From: Ascaphus truei
Lineage: Eukaryota > Chordata > Amphibia > Anura > Ascaphidae
Reading direction: 5' to 3'
DNA length: 64,000 bases
NCBI GenBank assembly: GCA_036426205.1
Contig: CM071568.1
Span: 221,886,966-221,950,965 of the forward strand
Made by a program: the position numbers and the translations under genes. The notes below the pieces were generated by a model, which ran no database searches, was not told the DNA's origin, and saw nothing but the letters and a program-made list of their open reading frames with translations. Shown here piece after piece: positions 1 to 10,629 of the stretch (the stretch's first letter is position 1; the number at the start of each line of letters is the position of its first letter).

Positions 1-530
1 ATGCGGTGACCGTGATGCTATTTGTCAGCTGGTTAAGCCCACACTGCTGCTGCCCAGAATAACAAAGGTAGTGGATACTAATCCTGGTGAACCTGATAAT
101 TCTTCACAAGGTGCTCTAGACTTGTCAGCTCAGTGTAGTTCTTATGAAAATCCTTTTAGGAAGTGTAGGATGCTTGTCCTTTAAATATACTTTCCAGGTA
201 CCTAAGTTGTGCTCCTTTTTGATCACAGGCTCTCTCCCTATGTTATTTTGAGGGAGGTTTGAGTGGATATATATAGGAGAAAGAGAAGAGGGCGCACGCC
301 CCATAGTGTGTAACTGTATATTTAATAAAGGGGAGGGGAGGGGAGGGGGGTGTGTCTTTACTTGTCTTTGCTCGTCTCTGATGTCAATCTCTGGATGTAG
401 ACGATCCGTGGTCATCAGGATAATATCCAAGCGTGGAAGAAGTAAACCGGCATCGGATTGGAGTCCTCAGAAGATCTCCTTGCTGTATGGCCTGTAGCTG
501 TTACACACACGAACCGGCGCTGCTTTGGTC
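1..530. other. LTR-like end, no gene
   Basis: No host gene is recognised. The stretch has a TATA-like motif near 265, an AATAAA signal near 322 and a TGTTACA-type end near 500, an arrangement seen in LTRs. The left part lies outside the window and no TSD can be tested, so an LTR is only a suggestion. Confidence 0.25.
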
Positions 531-559
531 TTGCGGTGTGTTAGTTGATATAGTAGATA

Positions 560-740
560 TATAAGGAGAAGAGCGAGAGAGAGGGGAGGAGAGAGAGAGA
601 GAGAGAGAGAGACGAGAGAGAGAGAGGAGGGAGAGAGAGAGAGAAGAGAGGGGGAGAGAGAGAGGGAGTTAGATGAGAGAATAGATATAGAGGATATATA
701 TTATATATATTAATAGAGATATATATATATAAGTAAGACT
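560..740. repeat. GA-rich and TA-rich simple repeats
   Basis: A GAGA-type purine tract (about 565-670) runs into an AT-type tract (about 685-735). Open frames read here are low-complexity Ser/Leu artefacts. Confidence 0.9.
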
Positions 741-745
741 CCAAA

Positions 746-1184
746 CTAGCTTGCTCTCACTCTCACTTGATTCAGATGGAATCTGTGTGGAGCTGTTCCT
801 ATGTGGAATTCTGGGCATCCGCCTCGATTTTTTAGTGGCCAAGTACACCTTGTTTAAGGGTTCAGAACAGATATTAGTGGTAAAACATGACGATAGTCGA
901 TTAATATATTAGAAGTATATAGATAGAGATATATAATCGAGATATTATAAACAATACCTGAACACAGTAAATTAAACTATTTAAAAAAAAAAAAAAACAT
1001 TAATCCATTGATTGTCACTGTGGCTACCTAGGCCCTTTAATGGGGTTAAATATAGGAAGCTGGTAAATTATTACTACTATGCTCACTACTTCCATCATAA
1101 AATTGCGGTAAAAATCATTTTTGGGGCTGGTTGCGATATTAACTTAGTTTTAATGGAGTCTGATGTATCCGGGCCTAAGTGGCA
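746..1184. other. no feature recognised
   Basis: AT-rich sequence with one A-run near 980. No coding potential or repeat termini were recognised. Confidence 0.5.
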
Positions 1185-1415
1185 CTAGTACGATATACTG
1201 CATGTGCAGTCTATTGCACCCATAACACTGGGGAAACCGGCAGTCCTACAGAAACCCTGTTTCAGCTCCTGCCACACTGTGCTTTCACCGTGGAAATGTA
1301 TCCTAATTAGTATTTTTAGAGCATTCTGAAATTGATGTAAACTTTGAGAAAACGTTAACTGCGCAATTCCACTGACTGCGGCCACAGCACTCTCAGAAGA
1401 CAGAGGCATTTTCAC
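1185..1415 (-). pseudogene. PIF/Harbinger transposase remnant (HARBI1-like)
   Basis: The minus-strand frame encodes 76 residues that end in a stretch containing AGFPSVMGAIDCT. This is the hallmark of PIF/Harbinger DDE transposases, where the Asp of GAIDCT is the first catalytic acid. Upstream residues (IAQLTFSQSLHQ...) fit the preceding helix-turn-helix-like part of the same family. The frame stops a few codons after the motif, so the rest of the DDE core is missing or scrambled. Harbinger transposases are normally about 350-400 residues, so this is a short dead fragment. No terminal inverted repeats or 3-bp target duplications were found around it. Confidence 0.7.
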
Positions 1416-2097
1416 CAGACCAGGAATATAATGACTGGATCTGCTGGCTACTAATCGGGTCTTAACATTACATAAAGAGCCATTATTGAAGCTGCATTAA
1501 ATGAAAATTGGCTTATCACCTCCTCCTCTCTGAGGCATGAGAAGGGGTGCTATGGCTTAAACACTCTGAGCCGCATAGGATCAGCTACTCTCTCTTCTCC
1601 AACAACAATTCCAACATGTCCATCAACATCCACATCCCCACCAACTTCCACCCTGTCACTCTCTTTCCTCAATCTGTCATTCTACAGCCACAAAAGCTCT
1701 GCCATCTTGCACACTGACATGACTGCTGCAAGTCTTCCTTTTAAACCCAGCAAATTGGTCATTATCCAATTATTGGATTACCCACTGTAATTGGATAACG
1801 TTAAACAAAAGATTGAACAAGAACAATCCTTCATTGAGATTTTAGTTCTGTATAGAAATGACTTTAATTATCTAAATTATGTCATGTGGATATTACTTGT
1901 AAATAAGGGGCTGTAGTACTATTGTAGGCTAATAGGTGTGTATTTTTTTCCAAGATGTACGGTGGATTATTTTTATTGCTTTTATCTGTGGGTGGTGAAG
2001 GTTCTAATTAGAGTAGGTGGTCTGGGGACAGTGCTTAAGGCTACCAGGGAGAAGGGAGGTAGGATATTATCAATTATACGCCATAGTGGTTTGTATT
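1416..2097. other. no feature recognised
   Basis: Non-coding, AT-rich in its right half. It may include decayed upstream sequence of the Harbinger remnant. It ends at the hAT target site. Confidence 0.4.
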
Positions 2098-2177
2098 ATC
2101 TTGACCAGGCCTGCACAACTCGTAAAGTGACAAGGGCCGAACTGCTCCAAGGAAACAAAAATTGGGCCGCACAGGTA

Positions 2178-2179
<2 letters not shown>

Positions 2180-2235
<56 letters not shown>

Positions 2236-2480
2236 CCATCATCTCTCCTCCAGCACCTCTCATCATCCTCATATCTCCCCCAGAACCCCTCACTATCAAC
2301 CTTTAAAATACTACCCATCTATCTCTCATACCCCCATCTCTCCCCCTCACCCACACAATACTACCCCTCCACATCAAACACACAATACCCCCCTCCACAT
2401 CAAACACACAATACCCCCTCCACATCAAACACATCCCTCCCTGCACCTCCCATCACTCTCCCACCCTGCATCTCACTAGG
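2180..2480. repeat. (CAT)n microsatellite plus 25-bp C-rich tandem repeats
   Basis: About 19 CAT units at 2180-2236 are followed by C-rich sequence. This includes about three copies of a roughly 25-bp unit (CCACATCAAACACACAATAC-type) at 2368-2435, all inside the hAT element's 3' non-coding part. Poly-His/Asp/Met frames here are artefacts. Confidence 0.9.
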
Positions 2481-2616
2481 AAAACAGAGTCGGGCCGCAT
2501 GGATAAAACAGCATTTATTATTCTAAATAACACATTTATTTACGATGTTTACTTGAAACAAAATTACATTTAAAATACTTTAATTCAAATTAACTAATTT
2601 CCTAATCATCACAAAC

Positions 2617-4549
2617 TTAATGAGAGGTATTACACCTCTTTATAGCAACAAGCTTGTTGTATTCCGGGGTCATATTTGTAGTAGACGTCTTCAAAATTCC
2701 TTCCAAATTGTCATTTGTCAGGCAAGCACATTGTTTGTTTTTGTTCAAATTCATGATTGAAAACGTTTGTTCACAAATGTAGGTACTGCCAAAAATGCTG
2801 AACGTTTTCATTGCACAGTCAATAAGATTTTGGAACTTTTCACGGTCTATACTCCTGTAGAATTCCTGCAGACTGCTTTCTCGGTGCTTATTTCTGTACT
2901 CCGTCGAACACTGAAGATCAATAATGTTCAACTGCAATTGGAATGGCAATTCTGTTGGATCCACTGAAAAGGGATCTTCAATCATCCTCAATTGAATGTC
3001 TTCTTCTTTAGACAATGTGAGTCTTCTGTCAAATTCTTCAGTCAGACCACCAATTTTCATAGCATATTTTTCTCCTAGCTTGGTGTGCTTGTGCTGAGGG
3101 ATATGCTGTGCTGTGCGGTGTGCTTGTGCTGAGGGATATGCTGTGCTGTGCGGTGCGCTTGTGCTGAGGGATATGCTGTGCTGTGCGGTGCGCTTGTGCT
3201 GCGGGATATGCTGTGCTGTGCGGTGCGCTTGTGCTGAGGGATATGCTGGGCACAAGTGGGAAAGTGACACATTGCACCTTTCAACAGCTGACTTCTGAAA
3301 AGCTTCAATTTCACTTGGAAAGCCTTCACTGCTGCATAAAGTTGAAATATAAGCTTATTTTTTCCCTGAAGTTCAATGTTGAGGTTATTTAGATGTGTTG
3401 TAAGTCACAAAAGAAGAAAAGATCATGATTCCAGGACTCATCTTCAAGCTCAGGAAATGTTCTTGGTTCTTGTTCTAAGAATTGGGCTACTTCCTGTTTT
3501 AAAGCAACGAAACGCTGGAGCACTCGTCCTCGACTCAACCATCTCATATCCGTATGGTAAAGTAGGTCGCTGCACTCGGCGTCTACCTCTTCCAGAAAAG
3601 CTCGGAATGTCCTATGTTTCAGTCCCCTAGAACGGAGGTAGTTAACAATAGAAACTACCACTGACTTTACATAATCAAACTTCAAAACTTTGCTACACAG
3701 AACCTGAAGATGTATAATACAGTGATGTTTGGTTATTTGTCTACCGATAAATTGTTCTATAAGAGTAACCGCACAAACATGTTTTCCGCACATTGCCTGT
3801 GCACCATCAGTACAAATGGCCACCAAGTTTTCATAACCTATTCCCAACTTATTATTCATGCACTTTATTACTTCAGTGGATATTTATTTTCCGGTTGTCC
3901 AGCCTGTCATAGAGCACATCCCAACAAGCTTTTCAGTAATTTCAAAGTTTCTATCAATACTTCGAATAAAAATAAGAAGTTGAGCCGTGTCCTTTAAATC
4001 TGTACTTTCGTCCATTGCTAGAGAGTAAAAGCGGAACTCACTGGCTTTCTGCTTCAACTGATCAGTAAGATTGGTGGCAATGTCCGCTACCCTCCTCTGT
4101 ACAGTCATGCGTGATAGACTGACTCTCTCAAATGTTCCCCTCTTTTCTGGACATAGCCCAGAAACAGCAATCAGCATGCATTTCTTTATTAAGTCACCCT
4201 CAGTATAACTTTTTCCAGCAGCAGCAATTTCCCTCGATATTTCAAAGCTGACCTTGGTGGCCGCCTCGCTCTCGGTGTTCACTTTCTTGAAAATCTGTTG
4301 TTCTGCACCAAGACGTTTCACAAAATTTGCTGCTTTCATTTTCTTTTCATGTGCGTCCAAATTGGCCACTTCGGGATGTTTAGTCTCAAAGTGGCGCCAA
4401 ATATTGTATTCCTTGGGAACGGCTACCTTTCCGCGACACACGAGGCATAGAAATTTGTCTTGAAACATAGTAAAAAAATATTTATTTGTCCATTCGGCGT
4501 TAAAAGATCTATTCTCCGATTCCAACTTTCTTTTTTTCTTGTCACTCAT
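2617..4549 (-). pseudogene. hAT transposase (BED finger, GTF2IRD2/ZBED-like), broken
   Basis: This is a cut-and-paste transposase read on the minus strand. A start at 4549 (MSDKKKRK, a basic nuclear-type N-terminus) is preferred over the hydrophobic extension from 4594. Next comes a BED-type zinc finger with C-x2-C and H-x4-H ligands (FLCLVC ... WRHFETKH). The core has AMDESTD (first catalytic Asp region) and ICTDGAQAM (second Asp). The C-terminus has the hATC dimerisation block around FGSTYICEQTFSIMN. Breaks: an in-frame TAA at about 3884-3886, a frameshift near 3395-3405, and a 35-bp tandem expansion at 3086-3259. Family members are about 600 residues. The gene is inactive as read, but frame homology persists across all breaks. 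Confidence 0.88.
3086..3259. repeat. 35-bp minisatellite inside hAT transposase
   Basis: Five head-to-tail copies of a 35-bp unit (core CTGTGCTGTGCGGTG; units begin at 3086, 3121, 3156, 3191 and 3226, the last partial). They differ by only one or two bases. Because 35 is not a multiple of three, successive copies are read in successive frames. The array therefore reads as PHSTAYPSAQAH-like peptide in all three minus frames. Confidence 0.95.
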
Positions 4550-5144
4550 TGCAGCTGTAGTTGTGTGAAATAGGAATAGGAAAAGGAAAGTCATTGATAA
4601 TGATAGTAATTAATATTTTCACAATGTAGTCTAATTTCATTTCAGCAGCCCCCCCAGCCCATTCCATGTCAGCAGCCCCCCCCAAGTCATTTCAGCAGCC
4701 CCCTGAATGAATGAATGACCCCCCCATGCCTACCTGATGATGATGGCGGCGGTAGAAGAGGTGGCGTCGGCGGCAACAGAGTCGTCGGCGGCGGCGGCGG
4801 CAACAGAAGAGGAGGAGGAGGTGGTGGTGGATGGCGGCGGCAACTAAAACTTAATGTTTGTTGGTGGCAGGGTGAAGGGGAAAGCGCGCTCCTGCAGATG
4901 ACCCGGAAGTTCCGGGTCGCGCTACACTGCTGGAACGCGTTCCCCTGCTGGAGCAAGGAAGGGGGGTCAGGGGGATTAGGAGAAAGCGCGCGCATTCACA
5001 GCATGCGGCCACGCGAGCCTTTCTTTTAGCCAGGGAAGGGGGGTGAAGGGGGGAGTTGAAGGGGGACGGTCGTGGGCCGCACGGGGTGCCCCAGCGGGCC
5101 GCATGCGGCCCATGGGCCGTATGTTGTGCAGGCCTGATCTTGAC

Positions 5145-5668
5145 TGTCCTGGATGGAAGTGTAGTATAACAATTATATTAACACCTTTTTATTAGTTATT
5201 GACAGCTAATCAGGGATTGTAGCTGGTTAGAAGGTGACTTAAACTACTGAAGGGCTAATGTAGTTGTTCAAATAAATCTTCTCAAGCCTCATCAGTCATA
5301 CTACTGTAGGTTTCAAGGCTACCACCCATCAAACAATTCATTATTAATTGAGTTTTTTTTTCACATATGCAGTGGTTTGCACATGTAATATAAAATCTCC
5401 TATGCTTGCTGGTGAGTGAGGGTGACTTTTCCTTCAAGAAAGTGTATGAGGTTACCATAAATCATTGTGTTAAAATTGCAAGTGATCAGAGAATGGGAGA
5501 CCACTGGGTTTATAACTTGAGAGATACCTCTTTAATGAAACGTTAACTTCATTATTAAAGTAATGTTATTTCAGGGTCTGAATGGGAGTACTGCTACGTT
5601 TAGATATGGCTTTACTAACATAATATGAAGTATCTGCATTAACCTTTTTTATCGCCATTATAGTTAAC
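5145..5668. other. no feature recognised
   Basis: AT-rich non-coding sequence between the hAT element and the duplicated LTR. No termini or coding frame recognised. Confidence 0.5.
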
Positions 5669-6944
5669 GCTATGCTCTTTATCAGAGAAAACATAACACA
5701 ATTTATTATCTTTTGAAGATACACGGTGAGTGTATCTTAACGTGATGTTACAGTAATGTAACGGTGTTTCCCAGGGCCCCTCTCATACTGACCCCTATGT
5801 GAGGAAACTGCCCCCAGTTACATGTCCTGTCGTGTGGTGCACCTGCTGGCTTACAGGACTCCCGAGTCTCCCGCTTGATGGTATTGGGGAATTCACCAGG
5901 ACTGGCTCGTGAGGTAGTGCTGAGATCGTACTCACAGTTGGTACAGCGCCTCCATCTCTTCCAGGTCCCCACGACAGCAGGGAGAACCCCTGGGTGCAGC
6001 TTCTCCCTGAATGACTACAGGCTCAGACGAGAAGGTTCTTTTAATCAAGGCAATCTTTATTAACATCCTCCATGGCAGACTGCCCATCATAGTGGCCGGT
6101 CTTCAGCCGCACATTTTGAAGGTTGCCCACCTCAAGGAAGTCCCTGGACACCACTCCTAGTCAGGATCCTAGAAGCTGTCCTTGCTCTTCCCTGACTCTC
6201 TAATAGAGAAAGGGGCATAGTCTGTATCCTCTCCCCTAAGGGAGGGCCACAATCTGTGCCAGAGGCCTGGCACAGTGTGGGGTCAGATTGTCACACTGCT
6301 ATGCTCTTTATCAGAGAAAACATAACACAATTTATTATCTTTTGAAGATACACGGTGAGTGTATCTTAACGTGATGTTACAGTAATGTAATGGTGTTTCC
6401 CAGGGCCCCTCTCATACTGACCCCTATGTGAGGAAACTGCCCCCAGTTACATGTCCTGTCGTGTGGTGCACCTGCTGGCTTACAGGACTCCTGAGTCTCC
6501 CGCTTGATGGTATTGGGGAATTCACCAGGACTGGCTCGTGAGGTAGTGCTGAGATCGTACTCACAGTTGGTACAGCGCTTCCATCTCTTCCAGGTCCCCA
6601 CGACAGCAGGGAGGAGTCTCTGGAAGAGAACCCCTGGGTGCAGCTTCTCCCTGAATGACTACAGGCTCAGGCGAGAAGGTTCTTTTAATCAAGGCAATCT
6701 TTATTAACATCCTCCATGGCAGACTGCCCATCATAGTGGCCGGTCTTCAGCCGCACATTTTGAAGGTAGCCCACCTCAAGGAAGTCCCTGGACACCACTC
6801 CTAGTCAGGACCCTAGAAGCTGTCCTTGCTCTTCCCTGACTCTCTAATAGAGAAAGGGGCATAGTCTGTATCCTCTCCCCTAAGGGAGGGCCACAATCTG
6901 TGCCAGAGCCCTGGCACAGTGTGGGGTCAGATTGTCACACTGCA
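5669..6944. repeat. 629-bp tandem duplication spanning an LTR edge
   Basis: Sequence 5669-6297 is repeated immediately at 6298-6944 with few substitutions and one insertion of about 18 bp near 6613-6630. The unit comprises about 85 bp of flank and the proximal part of an LTR. A third partial match begins at 13546. Confidence 0.93.
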
Positions 6945-7230
6945 ACACTTGACAGACTGACACTTGAACTGCACAGTCTCAACCAGCAGACACAGTCAGA
7001 GCAGAACCCTAACTTTAGGAAGTGATGCGTATTATATAGCTCCAGGAGGCACCACCCCTATGTCACTGTAATTGGACACAGAGCATGCTGTCACTTCCTT
7101 TGCTACATATTACACCTCACAGGGGATGAGAGCAAAACCGCATGATTACTCCTGGCAAACCTGCCCTCTTAACAGGGTTTACTGCACAGGAGGAGAGAGG
7201 CATGTAACCCCAAAATTAAACAGGGCTACA
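6386..7230 (-). mobile_element. solo LTR, minus orientation
   Basis: The segment has TG...CA ends (TGTAATGG ... GGGCTACA) and is flanked by GTAA at 6382-6385 and 7231-7234, a 4-bp duplication of retroviral/LTR type. On the minus strand a TATATAA box lies near 7035 and an AATAAA signal near 6710, in the right order for U3-R-U5. No internal region follows, so this is a solo LTR. Its left part is duplicated upstream at 5757-6297. Confidence 0.7.
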
Positions 7231-7255
7231 GTAAGTTAAGTTAACGTTGCATTAA

Positions 7256-7703
7256 AGCTGCAGTTCAGTCAATATCCTGCATGTGTGTTTTTTTTTAATA
7301 AATCAGTTCTGTAGTAAGAAAAAATACTTTTAGCATTTTCTGTTTTAAAAAAAACAACTTTGAAAGACCAATTTTCTTGTATTCTATTTTAACAGCCATT
7401 TGCTAAGGCACTGCCCCCTTCATGTCCTGTCACAAGCTCTGGCACACCCCTTTGTCAGCCCTGCCCTCCCTCTAGCACATGTCAGTGCAGGAGTGCTCAT
7501 GAATATTTATGAGCTTCCACTGAGTGACAGAGGCAGAATATAAACATATGCCAGCTCTAATTATGTCACCAAATTTTGCCTATCAATACATGGAGAACGA
7601 ATTGACTGGCAGCTATACAGTTCTTTAGGTAATTAGAGATTGCACACATAAAACTATTGAAGTAAAAAAATTAATTTAAAAAAAAAAAGTCTGAACTGCA
7701 GCT
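7256..7703. mobile_element. TTAA-targeting MITE (piggyBac/Kolobok-like)
   Basis: Inverted termini AGCTGCAGTTCAG...CTGAACTGCAGCT are flanked by TTAA on each side (7252-7255 and 7704-7707). The 448-bp interior has no coding frame. TTAA duplication is diagnostic of piggyBac or Kolobok-type transposases, and the family is not further resolved. A degraded copy lies at 14011-14439 within the large duplication. Confidence 0.8.
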
Positions 7704-7707
7704 TTAA

Positions 7708-9172
7708 GGAACATAACAGAGCTTTGTGGATCTGGGCAATTGGATCCTGTAGTAAAAATATAGACTTGTAGCATTACCCAGACACTGCTTTATTATTAAG
7801 CAATTCATTTTAAAACTTGGCAAATATAAGTAAACAATCCTGTATTATCAACAAACATTTTAATTACTACCTACACTCATCAGCTCACCTTCAGAGAATT
7901 TAAAAAAGAGCCATTTCTCAAGTCAGAAAAAAAACCTGATAATAGTTAGAGGTGCTGCAATGTGAAATGCAGTAACAATATTTTGAGCACAATATTTTCC
8001 TTGTCTCTCTGGTCCAATTACAATTAGCCATAAAGCCTGTTTTAAAATAGTAAGCATTTTTGGTACTGCAGAGTCAACAGTACTGGAAAGTTGGCATGTA
8101 TCTTATTTAAACAATTCAGTCCCAAGTTCCCTTTTGGCATGTGTTTTCATCCTACTTTGAGCACAGTTCTTTGGATAGGACATATGCCAATGTACATAGC
8201 AACCAGGGATTTTTTCTTGTCTTTACTATATTTTGGACAGTGCTATGTTTTAGACTTTATTCATCCCAGAGGCTTAATAATGATACAGCCGCTGCCACAC
8301 TTTCCTGAAATTATACAGTTTGTAGCCTTTGCTGATACAACAATTTAAACAATTGCCGGTTCATATTGTCCCATCATGCTCTGTTATTCTTTTGTCATTT
8401 CTCTATCCTCTTTCATACAGAATGTTTAAAAAAAACTAACATTTATTTCATGTTCTATGTGCTTTAACTGTACTAAGAATGTGGTCTCTGGCATCTAGTC
8501 CTGCAGTTATTGATCCCAGACTATATGAAGCATACATATCTGTAATATTCTTATTTTAAAGTTTGACTTGGAACATTATTGCATAAAAAGCACAAAGTAT
8601 ACAAAATGCAACATTACAGCCTTTTGCTATGTATGTACTGTACTTGGCTATACATCCAGGTATTAAACTATTCTCACTTGTTTGGTGTTCAGTTTTTGCC
8701 TTTCTCGGGTTTTGAATTTGCTTTTCACTAAAACACGGTGGTTTTGCATTATGTCAGGAATCTGTAAATCTGATCACAAAAAAAAAGTCTACCTGGCACC
8801 GTTTTGGTGTTTATGTGTGTATGTATTATACATTGCAAATAATCGGGGTCTTTATTACATTAGTTTATTGATTTATTTATAAGAATATATATAAATATTT
8901 GTTATCTAGTCGTAAATTATATATTTATATTATTAATCTATCTAATCTATCTAATCTATCCCATATACATTTTTAAATTATGTTTGGTGAAAAAGGTGAC
9001 AAAAAGCTCCACCATTGTTTGTCGCCTTTTTCACCCACCCAAAGTTAAAATGTGTATGGTAAACCTACCCAGCCTTTAAAATTGCAAAGCCAGTACAACA
9101 AACCTCACGTTGATGTGACCCACAAGGTTGAAAAAGCTGTGTGTGAGTGGTTTGACTGGCTTTTCAGCTAAT
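7708..9172. other. AT-rich non-coding, no gene
   Basis: No supported gene. It holds an (ATCT)n tract at about 8935-8965. Open frames such as those at 8091 and 8682 lack domains and are not conserved in the duplicate copy at 14.4-15.6 kb. Confidence 0.5.
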
Positions 9173-9231
9173 CCCATGCTGTGCTTAAAAGCTCCTTGAA
9201 AAAGCGCCATAGTGGGCGTGAAACGCATGGG
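9173..9231 (+). ncRNA. hammerhead-ribozyme-like motif of Penelope terminal repeat
   Basis: The sequence can fold as a type-III-like hammerhead. CCCATGC (9173-9179) pairs with GCATGGG (9225-9231). A short hairpin GCTT-AA-AAGC follows, then a degenerate core CTTGAAAA in place of CTGATGA, then stem GCGCC...GGGCGT, then the conserved GAAAC. PLE terminal repeats are known to carry hammerhead motifs. Activity is doubtful because the core is degenerate. Confidence 0.5.
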
Positions 9232-9700
9232 AGAGTACTTTGTACTGTTTTTTTTTTTTTTTTTTTATGTAGTCTAATAAATTAGTTTTAACCTCTTTGC
9301 TGGTGAGTTCTACAATTTTTTCACGGAGCGGATGGATATTGATCTTTACCTGTTTACTTTGCTACCGCGAGAGGATCTACATTCACCACCGGATGTTCCA
9401 GGGAGACGTCTCTGAACGTCAGGGTTATATTGGATTTCCAGGGAGCCACGCGGTGGTTGATCGTGATTAGCGTGTACTCCACACCGGGCGCAGCCGGGGC
9501 TAACCGAGGGAGACTGAGTGAGTTACCTTCTCATGTATTGTCCCCACAGTGTTTTCAAAAAAGTCCTCCTTGCCTTCCCTGTCATTCTACATTGACTGTT
9601 TACCCTTTTAACCCGCATGTTCCGATGTCAAACTCCTTGAATTGAATGAACATTTATGACTTATGGCTGCTTCTTAGCAGCATTGACCGTCACTCTTGGA
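9232..9700 (+). mobile_element. Penelope-type terminal repeat (pLTR) sequence
   Basis: It follows the hammerhead-like motif, with a poly-T run, TCTAATAAATTAGTTTTAA and further sequence leading to the PLE fragment. The placement and the GAAAC-type leader match other pLTR-like copies in this window (20.2, 42.6 and 57.6 kb). The exact right boundary is uncertain. Confidence 0.45.
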
Positions 9701-9704
9701 GCTA

Positions 9705-9824
9705 TTACACGGTTTATTTCAGACTGTGCTTAAAAGCTGTGTGAACAGCAGAGCATTTGCTTATAAGGGTTCCATGTAAAAATGGTTTTCAGGCAAAAGG
9801 TGACACATTGTGTACGCATTGCAT
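9705..9824 (+). repeat. interspersed repeat shared with 38.65-38.77 kb
   Basis: The block AAAGCTGTG...AAAAATGGTT...GGCAAAA-GTGACAC...GCATGT matches 38664-38764. Two dispersed copies show a repeat family. This copy is truncated where the inverted PLE segment begins. Confidence 0.6.
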
Positions 9825-10099
9825 GTGACTTCTAACAAGTTTGTCACCCAAGTTGGGTGCTCTTCTACTGACTAGATTAACGTTCGCACCCAAAACTTGT
9901 TTCAGGTCCTGATCAGAGGTGAGAATATTCCAGTGCTTCTGAATTGCATTCCTATATTTCCGCCAGTTACGATGAAATGTTTCAACAAAACGGATTGTCT
10001 TGCTTTCCGTTTTCTTTTCCCTGTCCTCCATGGTACCTGCCAAAAGTGAGGCACGAGATCTGGATTGACTCTTAGATCTACCCCGTTTGATGACTGCCC
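9825..10099 (-). pseudogene. Penelope-like RT C-terminal part, inverted 5' segment
   Basis: On the minus strand an open frame runs from about 10084 down to 9789, with residues such as FVETFHRNWRKYRNAIQKHW and SRRAPNLGDKLV. This is the conserved linker between the reverse transcriptase and the GIY-YIG endonuclease of Penelope-like elements. It ends at KLVRSH, exactly the point where the plus-strand part at 10100 begins. The upstream part (arginine/serine-rich, RGRSKSQSRSR) is also open. The RT catalytic core is absent, so the insertion is 5'-truncated. The overlap of the two halves is the 17-mer AACTTGTTAGAAGTCAC. Confidence 0.8.
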
Positions 10100-10629
10100 A
10101 ACTTGTTAGAAGTCACTACACCCCTAGCTGACCTACCACTTTCCTCTCAAGCGGCAAACAAAAGGGCTTTATCCAATGTTGCAATTGTTCAGCCTGTCAA
10201 TACATGCAGACCAGTACGCAATTCCAAGACTCTAAGGGACTTGTAACTTATGATATAAGAACGAGACTTCATTGCAAGTCAAAAGAGGTTGTATATTATC
10301 TTGTGTGTTCATGCCCAATGATTTACATTGGAATGACCACAAGAGAGCTGAGATTTCGTGTACTCGAACAAGTTCGAAATATTAAAAACAGTGAATGAGA
10401 CATTCAGAGTGGCCGTAAATTTACGTCAGTTGCGAAACACTTCAGGGTAAAGCATAATTCTGACATTAATGCCCTGAGAGTTTTTGCAATTGATCAGGTT
10501 TCTTTTGGGATCCGAGGAGGAGACCTCGAGAGACTGCTATTGCAGCGTGAATGCCGCTGGATTGTCAAATTAGGAACATTGCTGCCCCTAGGTATGAATG
10601 AATATATGGGGTATGCGATGTTCCTTTGA
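10100..10629 (+). pseudogene. Penelope-like GIY-YIG endonuclease domain
   Basis: The plus frame continues the PLE protein: KEVVYYLVCSCPMIYIGMT carries the GIY-YIG-type motif (here YYL...YIG), followed by TRELRFRV with the conserved Arg. After an in-frame TGA at 10396-10398 the same frame continues through VAKHF...GIRGGDLERLLLQRE to WIVKLGTLLPLGMNE, the C-terminal PLE signature, and stops at 10627-10629. In PLEs this domain nicks DNA to prime reverse transcription. A single stop codon is the only break from about 10204 onward, so this copy is relatively fresh. It has no RT and cannot be autonomous. Confidence 0.85.

Larger units (their letters stand above)
2106..5136 (-). mobile_element. hAT DNA transposon, near full length
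   Basis: The element starts CAGGCCTGCACAAC and ends with the inverse GTTGTGCAGGCCTG, giving 14-bp terminal inverted repeats. It is flanked on both sides by the identical 8-mer ATCTTGAC (2098-2105 and 5137-5144), the duplication length expected for hAT. Subterminal sequence repeats GGGCCGCA/GCGGCC motifs. Inside lies one minus-strand transposase gene of the ZBED/GTF2IRD2-like type. A (CAT)n tract (2180-2236) and a C-rich minisatellite lie in its 3' flank, and a GGC-rich stretch (about 4735-5100) in its 5' flank. The perfect TSD suggests a fairly young insertion, but the gene is broken. Confidence 0.93.

Noticed and set aside
2162..2479. Poly-His, poly-Asp and poly-Met frames
   Set aside because: They are readings of the (CAT)n tract on the two strands.
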